A DNA stretch of 64,000 bases from the NCBI GenBank assembly GCA_024305405.1, contig JAKNDB010000103.1, forward strand, positions 434,001 to 498,000. Reading direction: 5' to 3'. Shown piece by piece: positions 1 to 11,380 of this stretch; within the stretch, counting starts at the first letter, position 1; each line of letters starts with the position of its first letter. The translations under genes were made by a program, and so were the position numbers. Origin of the DNA: Dirofilaria immitis. Its lineage: Eukaryota; Nematoda; Chromadorea; Rhabditida; Onchocercidae. The notes under the pieces are model-generated. The model had not been told where the DNA came from. It saw only the letters and a program-made list of their open reading frames with translations, and did no database searches.

Positions 1-1365
1 AAAAATAATGCTCTATTTTCTCCTTCGTTTTTTCAATTTCAAGAAAAGAAGTTTTCGTTTTAAATTCATTCTTCTTAACTTCTTATAAAGAATTTTACTT
101 CATAACTGTTGGAAAGTCCAAATCAGTTTCTCTCAATATTAAAACCAAATAATTCAAATCGTTGCTTTCTAATATTATGATTTATATGTATAATATGCAG
201 CATAGGACTGCTCGAATTCTTATTTTCTGAAAGAGATGAATATGTCTGTACCGTTATCCATGACTGTATTACTTGTACTAGCTACTACTTGTACTAGCTA
301 GCCTATTTTCCCTTTCTTGATCGTTCATATCTTCCTCACATGTAACTCCATCTCTATGTCTATATTAAGTCGCAGACACCCATCTATATTAGCATTCAGT
401 GATTTCTGCGATCGATTTGGAGATATCGTCCTGCTCTCATGGCCTTAATCCTTGTCTTCTTCTTAAGCAATATACATTTGTTGCACTTCTACAATATTAT
501 TCTATGTTCATCCCGTATTTATATTTTATTTTCCCGAACGGTTCTATCAAATCGACTTCAAATGAAATACTTCGGAATACACTATGATCTCGAACTAACT
601 TTGATAAAAGCATACCATTAATTGGTTTCAAACCTCAAAAAGGAATAATCCAAATTCGGGTGAGGAGTTAGTTCTGGCTATATCTGGAAGTCACCGTAAC
701 CGAGAAGGCCATTCAATGGTAACAAAGGAAGCTGGAGTGCAAATTTTCGCAACCATTATCATTACTTGCATGTTCTAAATCACCCATTTCTATGTATTTC
801 CTTTCTACATCCTTTACTTAATAGTCTTTCTTCTTCGCTAACCTAATTTTTCGGTATATATAAATCTGTATCATAGAACATATATCAACAAACTTCAAAT
901 TTTGTAATTCATTTTGCGTATCTAAAGAGTAAAAACAAAAAAATCTTCATCATTGTATTTTGCTAATCTATGACATCGAAATGTGAATAAAATTAATGAA
1001 CTATCCTCAACATGAAGTGTTTCATGTACAATTTAATATTAATAATACAGACCTATGTAAATGCTTGTGAAATTTCAATAATATTAATTCATATAATCTT
1101 TATATTTCGACAATACCGACACTGAACAACACAAAATTTATATAAGAAAAATAATTAAAGCTGTAATACTGTTCATTCATTTTCATTTTTATCACAGATT
1201 TATTAAAGCAAAAACTGTACTACTGCGAGAATTACCACTTTTTTGGAAAGGAAAAGTAGAGGGCAGGAGAGAGAAATTAAAAAATGTTACATATAAAAAC
1301 AAAAAGTTCGTCTGCCTCCAAATTTCTATGCAGATAAACACGAAATAACATATAAGCAATAATTG
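1..1365. other. AT-rich intergenic DNA, no gene seen
   Basis: The stretch holds only short open frames of low complexity, without exon-like borders or a recognisable domain. It lies downstream of the GPN2-like gene and probably includes its 3' untranslated region at the right end. A short direct repeat, CTAGCTACTACTTGTACTAG, lies near 277-300. Confidence 0.5.
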
Positions 1366-3002
1366 TTATCTTTGCACAATATTTCTGAGGTCAGGCGCTT
1401 CAGTAAAAGCGTAACCATTAGCTGTATCAGCTAATTTTAGTAAATTTAGCATGTGTTTCTTATTTGTAACATCCAAAGCCGTAAATTTTATCAAATCATA
1501 ATCATCTATCACTGAACAGAGCATTTCATTCAATCCTTTATATTGCTTGAGCACTGGTGATTCCTGAAAATTCCCTTCATGCGGGAAGAAATATTTATAA
1601 TTTTTATTTTAATGTTTTACAAAGTAATCCATACTGCATTCGGTATAAAATGAGAGTAAACACTCTATCCTTAACACTTAGACATATAAAAATGTTTCTG
1701 AAGAAACTAATTAAAATACGTTGAATCGAGAAGTATTATCTTTTGCGAGTGAATACTTACATCAAGCAGCTCAATCAATCGCGACATTTCCGGAATTTGC
1801 TCAAAAAACTCGAAGTTGTATGGCAAGTCGTTATCTTCTAATAAGTCTTGCTTCGATAATACATTAATTTGGGCACATTCCAAATTTATCATGATGGAAA
1901 GTGCACATAACAATACCGAAATGAATTTACCTGCATTCGTACAATATAAGCTGTCACTGAGATGCACAGCGACCAATCGGAAACCCCACTTTTCCATCTA
2001 AAAGTTGAATCATATGCATTTGTTGCTTGAATTATTATGATAGCTTCCATACATTATAAATAATAAAAACGAATTATCAAAACTGAATTTAGGATTCCTA
2101 ATAATCGAAACTTAGTGTTCTTACAAGCAAACAAAAATTATTCAGCTACAAGCCCATGAACTTGGTCGTTGAATCGCCAAGAAATTTTAGCAATGTAGAA
2201 AAAAGTTCGAAATTAGATGAGATGACAAATTTCAATTCAACAAATCAACATTAAATGATTTTCTAGATCTATTATCAATATTACGATGTTAAAATTGTTC
2301 AAAGAAGCTACCAGAAAAAAATAAAAAAATATGACCATAACATGATTAATGGTATAAATGAGAAGTTATTTTACATTGTGGATAATAGATGAAATGCAAT
2401 TGTCACTACTGTATAGTTCAAGCTGTCCTGGAAAATCGAAAAGAAAGTATCCATCTACACGCGATAGTTTCAGTCGTAACCATTCCATATTTTTCTTCAA
2501 AGTTTGCATACAATACCTAAAATATCGACTAACACAATAACTACTAAAAATGAAAAAGTTGAACTAGTCCACGTCATCTGTTTCCAAAACATTGCGAAAT
2601 ATTTTGGAACAGAGGAAGTTATTATATGTTTAGATTTTCTATGATACAACTGAACATGAATTTATTGATTTCATGAACTGGTTAAATTAAAAAAATTTCT
2701 AAGCACCGAATTCAGGATTAATTACTAAAAGATTTCTCGGCCGTTAGATACAGTAATACTAAATAATACACAAGCAACCTTAGAGCTCCATTAGGTCCGA
2801 GATCTAACCGACTGGTAATATCTTCCATTCTCACCAGTTCTCGAATGTCAATATCACATTTGTATGGTAGATAATCATTTGCCGGATCTAAATTTACGCA
2901 AACGACAGGTCGACCAAGCTGCGACAAAATTTGACTCATTCCATCACAATAAGTTGTTTTTCCTGCACCCGGTGCACCGATGACGATTTGTCCGAACATC
3001 AT
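1366..3002 (-). CDS. gpn-2: GPN-loop GTPase 2 homologue (GPN2/ATPBD1B), 4 exons
   Basis: Exons, 5' to 3' on the minus strand: 3002-2779, 2516-2375, 1997-1761, 1563-1366. They join in phase into 266 residues with no break, close to the family's usual 270-310. Seen: P-loop GAPGAGKT at residues 9-16, the family's Gly-Pro-Asn insert at 69-71, G3 motif DFPGQ at 102-106 and guanine-specificity motif SKQD at 170-173. GPN2 is a cytoplasmic GTPase known from the family to help assemble and import RNA polymerase II and III. Two ATG codons lie in tandem (3002 and 2999); either could be used. A TTTCCAG acceptor at 3037-3036, 34 bases upstream, suits spliced-leader trans-splicing. The gene is head-to-head with the ariadne gene, with about 1.1 kb between start codons. 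The open frame gives no sign of decay. Confidence 0.93.
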
Positions 3003-3035
3003 ATCATTATTCCAGATTTCAGTAGGGCTATATTC

Positions 3036-3040
3036 CTGGA
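3036..3040 (-). promoter_or_regulatory. Probable trans-splice acceptor of the GPN2-like gene
   Basis: On the minus strand the sequence TTATTTCCAG ends at 3036, a good nematode 3' splice site 34 bases before the first ATG. No upstream coding exon is needed, so a spliced-leader addition site is the simplest reading. This is inference; a normal 5' UTR intron is the alternative. Confidence 0.4.
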
Positions 3041-4148
3041 AATAATAGATTCTGTAATTTATAAGAAGGTCTCGGAAAACCATTTCTAATATAAGTGTAA
3101 CACACCCATTTCACATTCGAAAAATGCTAGGGCAGAACAAGCAATTTCCTCTCAAACCTCATAATCGATGAGTTTCTACTTATTCAATTCCCGTCTTATA
3201 TTTATATCATTCTTTACCGTACTAACAATTCTCGAGAGCCCTTTATCTTGAAAGTAAGAGAAAACTGAAGTAGGGATTACTGGAATTGTGAAGTAGGACA
3301 AAAATAGAGAGTGGGAAAATTGTCGACTAATTGGGGCTTAACATTGAAACAGTGAGTGAAAACATGAGATGAGAAAGAATGATAGACGGTCTTTTACCCA
3401 AACAGATACTCGCACTTCCACTGTCCCTATCCTGCCCTTATACCCTGAGAGGCACCAATGCCTCTCGCTTCATAAAATTAATAGAAATATTCCATCGTAT
3501 TGTTCGAAGTTTCCATCAAATTTCGGACTATTCGAGACGAATTTTCGCCTGTGAATGATAAATCGCTACTGTTGGTAAAATTTGACCTTTCATTAGCTTC
3601 ATTTGTTTTGTTAACATTATTGTTTGAGTGGGTGAGAGAATTCGAAATTAATTCAAATCATTGGCGACTTATATTTTTTCATAAGAGGTGCATCTTACAT
3701 AGCACAGTATGTTGTTGGATGATGGTGCAGTGACACATAGCGTCGAATATCATTTTCAATTTTCCATTCTTCGATACACTTATTCGCACATATTATATAA
3801 GTATTCAGTTCTATGCGTTACGTTTAATATCATCAATAATATATGTAATTTTCTTACCGACAAATGATATTATCACCACTACTTCATGCTGCATATAATA
3901 TTCTTATAAAGGTTATAAATTTAATGGTCCTCATTTTCCTATAAAAAGAGATGTAATTTAGGCACTGTATCATTGTTTTCTACTTGGTTCTAAGCCGAAT
4001 AACGGTTGTGTGACACAAACTGCAGGAGGAGGAAACTACTGTACAAAGATTGTAATATTTGGATGGTTATTATTCCATAACTATTCCAAAAATAGAGAAA
4101 AAACGTGTAAGGAAACGTTAAAAGGCAGCAGTGAGAAATCCTGCTTGG
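3041..4148. promoter_or_regulatory. Shared upstream region between GPN2-like and ariadne genes
   Basis: About 1.1 kb between two divergent start codons. No coding exon is visible. A possible trans-splice acceptor for ariadne (ACTGCAG, ending near 4025) precedes a purine-rich leader. No TATA or other core element stands out. Position alone suggests a bidirectional promoter. Confidence 0.3.
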
Positions 4149-7100
4149 ATGTCGCTAGGAAGTGACGAAGCGATGGATGATGACGGTGCATTTTCGGGTG
4201 GCTCTGAAAGTGATGCTACGTCAACGTATAGCGATGATGATGGTATTGTAGTGGATCCACCTGTGATCAAAACGGAACGTGGAAGTAGTTTTGACGGCGA
4301 GTCAGCTGATTTCCAGGTGTGTTTTTTGATTTGCATTTGAAGTTGAAAATGATAAAACATTGATGGATAGAAGAGCAATTCGGTTTGAAGATAATATGAA
4401 ATGATTAGTGCTGGGAAGCAATCTGATTCCATTAATTAAATATAGCTAAATAATAATGTAAAAAATATAAAGTGCACAAAATGTAGGAAATCAAACATCA
4501 ATGCATCAAATACGTTAAGTTTTTTTGTCATCAGTCATTACCAAAAATTGTATATGGTTTCAGTGTCATGATAAGAGGTTTGATATAGTTTGTCAAGTAG
4601 TTTTGATTATTGTGAGTTAGATCATTTTGAAAATGTGTCCAAAATTCTACCTATTATTCCGCTCACATTCGTTCTCATTCACTTGGTAGTATAAATGCAT
4701 ATCGGCATAATTTATTTGATAATGTTAACCATTCTTCATCTCATTCACTGACTGTAATAATTCAAATTTCATCATATTTTGTTTTTATGATTATTCCATT
4801 AGGCTGTTCGTAAGATTTAATGAACTGTTAGATAAATGTTAGAACTAGAAAAGAATTAACTAAATCCGAATAACATGAATATATGAAGCGATTATAAGGC
4901 GAAACTAAATTTTTATTGTCAAGAATATGATGAATGGTACCAAAAGACAAATTTTTACTTTGATTTAATATAGAAATTTTTGCAGAGCATATTTTTGCGT
5001 AATTTATAAGAAATGAAATACAGAATTATTGATTGATTGTTTTGTTGTTTAAAATTTGTAATATGAAATTTTTGGTTATATTCCATTATTAATCTTCTTC
5101 TCAGAAGTATGGATTCTCCATGTTTTTATTTAATTTACAATGTCTAATTCTTTACCATACATTCATAGTTTTTAAGTTATGGCCTAGCCAAGAAGTCATT
5201 ATTTCAAAGTTTCTTGAATTTTTCTTTTTCAAAACTTCATTTAATCTTTATTTGCTGTACTAATTTAGCAGTAAAAATAGAGCGAAGTTCTTTAATTTCT
5301 TTTATTAATAAACTGAATTCCATTTATTCTTTCGTAATTAATATGGCGAGTGCGATCGTCGAGTATAGTGAGAATGAGACATATTTAGATACAATCATGT
5401 TTTAAAATCCTGCTTCTGCATTTTAAATTGTTTTTAATTTTTATTTTCTGAAAGTATTTTAAATTAATTTCTATTAACTTATGTCAACTGCATGGACTGA
5501 TAATAATTTGATGTTTGAGAAATCTAACAGCTCGTTATAAGATAATTCAGAGTCAATATCTGAAATCCACTATTTTTCAAAATGAATTGTTAGATATGGT
5601 CTGATATAGAAAATGCTATGGCATCGTATGTTTCGAAAGAGAATGATTTCGCTGTTTTGCTCCAGATATCATCAAAACTTCTGCTGTATCGCTATGAACA
5701 TTTGGAGATTAGAGTATCTAACAGTAAAAAAAATCTGGAACGTTATTAGTATTTCTCAATTTTACTTGTCACTTATAGGATGTACTAGCGCAGTATTTAT
5801 TGAAAAAAATTCTTGCAGGTGCTGGATGCAGAAAAGGTGGCTTTGGAAATGAATAAAATTATCGAAGATGTTGCATCAGTATTACGTTTGTCATCTACTA
5901 TATGTAGATTGCTTTTGCATCATTATAAATGGAATAAAGAAAGTTTACTAGAAAGGTATATCTTTTTGGAAATTATACTGAGCTCTATAGTATATCTAAT
6001 TCAAGATTGTTGACTCTCGTCCTTTGGAATTTATATTTTATTCAAACTTCAATGTTCGAACAAAATGTCAAGTTTTTCTGTGCTTTTATTTGAGATTCCT
6101 AAAATACTGCAGGTTTTACGAAAGCACTGATATGGACTCGTTTTTCTTGGATGCCAATATCATTTCTCCATTTAAAGTGGCACGCCGTGGTGATGAAGGA
6201 CTTGCAGATATTGTTGATACTTGTGCCATCTGCTGTAATCGTACCATTTTGACAGGCTTGCAATGCAAACATCGTTTCTGTTATCTGTGCTGGGATTCCT
6301 ACTTGACAACCAAGGTCGATGACTTTCGGAGGACTTAACCTAAATGCAAATCATTGTTTACTTGCTAGCTCTCATATTTCTTTCTGTCATATATCTTTAA
6401 ATTCAGATCATGGAAGAAGGCCGCGCGCATGTAGCTTGCCCACAACACAATTGTCCAATCATAGTTGATGATGAGAAAACTTTGGTACTAGTGAAAAGCG
6501 AAAATGCGAAGAAAAGATATCGTCGTCTGATAATTAATAGTTTCGTAGAGGTATTTTGAAAAGCAAGCAAGTTAAACTTTCGGCAGTCATTTGCTAATGT
6601 GTTTATTCGGATTCGTTGATTAACATACAGAATAGTATTTCCAATAATTGCTTAAAGCATCCATTTTAATGATGCTTCAACATCAAAATTTTTAATTCTG
6701 TTTTTTGTAATTTTTAGTGAAGTTTTCGAAGAAAAACTTCTCGATTTTCAAGCAAAAGTTATTTAATTGCTTCCTCTTACTTATTGTTTCAGTGTAATCG
6801 TTTGTTGCGATGGTGTCCAGCTGCTGATTGTGGACGTGTAATTGAAGTAGGACATTTGGAAGCTCGTCCGGTCAAATGTACTTGTGGTACAGTTTTTTGT
6901 TTTGCATGTGGACACGAATGGCACGAGCCTGTTAATTGTAGACTTCTGAAGCTATGGATTAAGAAATGTAATGATGACAGTGAAACGAGCAACTGGATAT
7001 CAGCAAATACTAAGGAATGTCCCAAATGTCAAGTAAACTATTCATTTGAGTATTTTTGAAACTTTCAAATCTGATTTAGTGTTTTTTCTTTTAGTTTGAT

Positions 7101-8541
7101 CAATTTTTTCTCATAAGATGTATACTGATTGGGTTAATCTTAAGGCTACAACCTTAAAATGCGCTTCATATTTCATATTTCTGAATTTCTCATTTTTTGA
7201 ACAAATTTCGAAATTGGTGTCTAGTCCTACTGAAAATTTTACTAATTCACATAGCAATGTGGAAAAGAGAGAGAATAGGAAAGATATATTTATCTGTTGT
7301 TTTTAGCTTTCAATCCATATTCCAAAAAATTATTGAATCAAATCCCTTAATCAGAATATTTTTTGCAGGTGACAATAGAAAAGAATGGTGGATGCAATCA
7401 TATGACATGTAAGAATGTAGCTTGTAAAATGGAATTTTGTTGGATGTGTCTTGGTCCTTGGGAACCACATGGTAGTTCATGGTATTCCTGTAACCGATTT
7501 GATGATACGTTAGCGAAACAAGCGCGTGATGCACAAGAAAGAAGTCGCGCTGCGCTTCAGAGATATTTGCACTATTACAATCGATATATGAATCATCAGC
7601 AAAGTTTGAAATTAGAGCATAAAGTGAGTGCAAAAAAATTGCCATTCATAGAACTACAACAAATAAGAAATCTCGGTTAATCAAGAAGAATATCTTTCTT
7701 TTTTTAAGAAAATGAAGTGAAGATGTCATTCTGGTTCCTGATAAATTTTGGGATCAGAATTTGTGTGGATCTCTTCTTTAATCAGGAATAATTTTTAGAA
7801 GATCCAATCTGAACTCGAAATTTACTCTAGTTGGTTTCCTAATCTCATTTTTTTCAGCTCTATTCAATTGTAAAATCGAAAATGGAAGTCATGCAGCAGG
7901 CAAATATGTCCTGGATTGAGGTGCAATTTTTACGTAAAGCAGTCGATGTCCTTTCGGAATGTCGCCGTACACTGATGTACACTTATGCATTTGCTTTTTA
8001 TTTGCAAAAAGATAATCAATCGGTAATATTTGAAGAGAATCAGCGCGATTTGGAACATGCCACAGAACAGTTGTCAGAATTTTTAGAAAGAGATCTGGAC
8101 CATGAAAATCTCGTTAGTCTGAAACAAAAGGTTATTTTTCTGTTTTTATTGTTCCGCAAAAATCATAAAGTATACAATTATATGAGAGTATTGATACAAA
8201 AAATCGATTTCTGAAATTTGAAAACAGGCTTATGTATTGATTCGTATTGATTAAACAATTCAAGCTATTAACTATCTATAGTATAGATTTGGTAGAGTTC
8301 TTTTAAATGATGCTACATGGCTTTTTCAGGCATGGAATATATGAGTTATAGTGACAATTTTGGTAATTTATTAAATAGACGTATCAATTTATAATGATAT
8401 ATATATATAGGTGAGGATAATAGCATGCATTGTTTCTTTTAGGTGCAAGATAAGTATCGTTATGTGGAACAGAGACGTACAACACTGCTAAAACATTGTG
8501 CAGAAGGAGTGGAACATGATTTTTGGAGGTTCACCGCCTAA
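4149..8541 (+). CDS. ari-1: Ariadne-1 RBR E3 ubiquitin ligase (ARIH1 family), 8 exons
   Basis: Exons: 4149-4316, 5819-5955, 6113-6314, 6407-6550, 6793-7032, 7369-7623, 7858-8130, 8443-8541. They join in phase into 505 residues, matching the usual 500-560 of ariadne-1. An acidic N-terminus (residues 4-40) and a UBA-like segment (about 57-102) come first. RING1 follows with cysteines 139, 142, 153, 158 and 161 and histidine 155, then the IBR at 218-270, and RING2 beginning at Cys293/Cys296 with catalytic Cys306 in the GGCNHM motif. A helical Ariadne domain (about 383-473) and a basic tail that ends WRFTA close the protein. The family forms a ubiquitin thioester on the RING2 cysteine and works with cullin-RING ligases in the cytoplasm and nucleus. 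All key cysteines are present and there is no frameshift. The first ATG was chosen because the frame upstream opens only with GTG; a second ATG lies at 4173. Confidence 0.95.
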
Positions 8542-10840
8542 TACTATGGATGGAACTAATGGACATTCATTTTTTAAAATGTTATCCTCCCTTTTCTTTT
8601 TTTTCTTATTACTACTTCTCGTTCCTTACTTGCTTAGTTTTTATAAATTTATCATAATGTATTTTTGGAAATCTTGAATGAGGGTAACTGATTATGGTTA
8701 TCAGCTTGGATGTAATGATTCCCTTTTTTCGGTTGCATCGTAACATATGGTTTTTAATTCTGCTATTTTTTGTTTTTCTTCTAAAAAGGATTTTTATAAT
8801 ATTTAAAGTCTTTCTGTTGCCTATTTTTTGTGATTTAGGAAGTCACAAGTATTTACAAGGAAAGATTTATCAAATTATTACAAGAATAATTAAATTTTGC
8901 TCGTATTTGTCTTCTCAAGAATTAGAAAAATTTTTAATTGATTCGATTTTTTAAAATTTGAAAGTGATAATAATGTTCTCGGTGCTTGGTATTACATCTT
9001 TATTTTTATAATAGGCACGGGCACCTCAAAAGAAACTTTAACGAGCTTTATCCCATAGTCACGTTTCAAGAAAATAAGGTAAATTTTGATTAAATCCAAA
9101 ACACTAAAATTTTCCTTTTTTTTTAGGCTTATAGGGAGAAGATGGGATGCTAGTGCCTCAGTTTAGTGATTCATCCTTATGGGTTTTTTATCAGTCATTG
9201 TGTGATATTAACCGATGAGTAATCTTTCCTTTGTAATTTTATTTTGGTCTGTTTTAATTAATTTCATTAATGTTAGGTAAAGTTTTCCATTAATTGTATT
9301 ATGATCTATTCATCTATTTTTGGAATAATATTGACTTAAGTTCTCGATTCTTAAATTTGAAGTTTTCTTGTAGTGCAAATTCAATCCCAGTTCTTGATCT
9401 TTTTCCAGCACTGGGCATTGTTTCGTGCACAGTGGTGAAAGAACCTTTGAAGCTAACTTTTGTGTCAGAAAATTATTGGCAAATAAATAGGAGAGTTATA
9501 GGTCTTAAATTCTCTACTTATTTTCGATAGTTTTTCACGATAGCAATAGCTTTTCTTCACATCCCAGTGCACTCATGCATTTCTGTCTTGATTCGCTTTA
9601 TGATTTAGTGAATATTTGATAACAAAATTTTGACGAACTGAAAGAGATTCAGGTCAAGTTACAAATTTTTGTTTTGGGAAGCGCTATCTTCCAGCTCCTG
9701 CAAATTCGAATTTATTAAGAAAGAAAGTTAATCTTTCTATCGTTTTTTTCTTCCTTTTCATTGTGTTTTTCTCTTTCATCCATAGTGAAAGTTTTTTCCT
9801 TCCATTTGTGACGGAAACATAGACTATTGACTTTCACTCTGTATATTCATAGATCCGTTATATTTCTGTCAAGTGAAAATATTATTTTGCAGTTATAAGT
9901 GCATTTAAGCATTATTTACATGCCAAATTACAAAGATTGAATAGCTTTTAGGTGAACATTTACTAAGTCACTATATTGCGAAACTTATTTCAAACAACTG
10001 GATAATAATTGAGGATTTCTTTCATTACAATCCATTGAACTACTTTACATGAACTAATGATGGAAGATGAGATAGAAAAGTCGAGCTGACATAGAGAAAT
10101 TGCAACGTTATTTCTGCAAGGGCATGCTGAATTATAAAATGATTGATGAAATAAAAGTCAAAAAATTGAAACAAGTTATTCCAAATTGAGCGGTGTTTGA
10201 ATTATTTCCATTGTAATCTGTCGGAAAAAAGGAATAAGAAGTGGGAATTGAATTATGCTCACATACTAAAGTTCGATATGCGTTTCAATAAATGAATGAA
10301 AAAAAAGTTATAAAATAATGCATTAAAGATAGCCTAATTTGATTTGCCGTATAATAGCTAATATTTGGTGAGCGTATAAATCAGAAAACGAATTGTTGAG
10401 CAAGCTAGAAATGAGAAATAATTTGAAGCTTGTAGAAGAAGAGAATAAGGTGAGAGATGTGGTGAACATGATGGATGTGATATCATTGGACTGAGTTAGA
10501 AATCAACTGCATTTTATTGAATCGATTAAAACTAATCTATTTGTCCATCTACCACCACCACCGTTTCCTGGCCATGTATTCATAAATCTTCGAAATCTCC
10601 ATCCCTAGTTACAGTACTGCTCTACTATTATTAACTGCCGCCGCTGTTGTTGCTGTTGCCAGCACTTGTTCAACTTTTAAGATCAATTTTTTCTACCAGC
10701 CTAACTTTCAGAAATTGTGGAACAGCTGCTTTGTTGAGGAATGATCGTGTTATGGAAAGTATTAATCATCGGTGGCTTATTCGGTATATTTCAACAACTA
10801 CCGGTAATAGTTCCGCATTATTGCTCTTTCGACAGTGCGC
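8542..10840. other. Intergenic, AT-rich; no gene seen
   Basis: The left part is probably the 3' untranslated region of ariadne. Short hydrophobic open frames around 8694-8954 and 9294-9530 are T-rich, lack splice context and look spurious. A slightly GC-richer patch at 10540-10650 with CCACCACCACC and GCCGCCGCTG runs precedes the secreted-protein gene and may be its promoter or 5' UTR. Confidence 0.45.
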
Positions 10841-11380
10841 ATGCTAATTCAACTAATCTCTGTCCTTTTACTATTATTTTCGGCAAAAGCCGTTTCTGCA
10901 GTTGATGTTTGCGCCCAACGTGAAATGGCTTGCGCAGCACAAATTCGTTCTTATCCGCTACTAAGACCGGAAGAAAGTTCTATACGGGATATCGAATCCG
11001 ATATGGAAGATTTTCCACTGTATGACGAGTCTTTTACATCTGCAAACATATTTGATTTTTCGAAAATGGCTAATTTAACAAATGAAAGGATTTGTGAATG
11101 TCCAAATGATATAAGCTGCGATTTGAAAGAAGAAAATATCATTAAATTGGATGAGATGATTACACTGGTGTTTTGCGATCGGATAGATGATATATTTAGA
11201 CGTCCATGCCGTGGAGAACGAAGTTTAATCCGTGTTATAGGTCGGATCGATGAATCCGGTGAAGCGTTAACAACCGTAGTCAAAACGTTTCTCTTTTGTA
11301 AATGTGAACGAGGCTATCAGCGTGTTTACGTGGAAGTTTGGCTAAATCATTTGTATGCATTTATATATCGATGTCTATAA
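10841..11380 (+). CDS. Secreted cysteine-rich protein, single exon, function unknown
   Basis: A 179-residue open frame with a clear N-terminal signal peptide (MLIQLISVLLLLFSAKAVSA, residues 1-20, likely cleaved before VDVC). Ten cysteines follow in the pattern DVC, MAC, CEC, ISC, VFC, RPC, CKC and a final YRC two residues from the end. The CECP...C and CKC...GYQRV...YRC layout resembles small secreted cysteine-rich proteins of arthropods and nematodes of unknown role; this comparison is from memory and weak. The middle (about residues 40-85) is acidic with no cysteines and is probably a flexible spacer. The higher-quality codon use compared with the flanks and the terminal cysteine argue for a complete gene. 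A further 3' exon cannot be excluded. No function is claimed. Confidence 0.75.
   Translation: MLIQLISVLLLLFSAKAVSAVDVCAQREMACAAQIRSYPLLRPEESSIRDIESDMEDFPLYDESFTSANIFDFSKMANLTNERICECPNDISCDLKEENIIKLDEMITLVFCDRIDDIFRRPCRGERSLIRVIGRIDESGEALTTVVKTFLFCKCERGYQRVYVEVWLNHLYAFIYRCL

Noticed and set aside
4118..4432. Minus-strand 104-codon frame over ariadne exon 1
   Set aside because: Shadow of the acidic, serine-rich first exon on the other strand.
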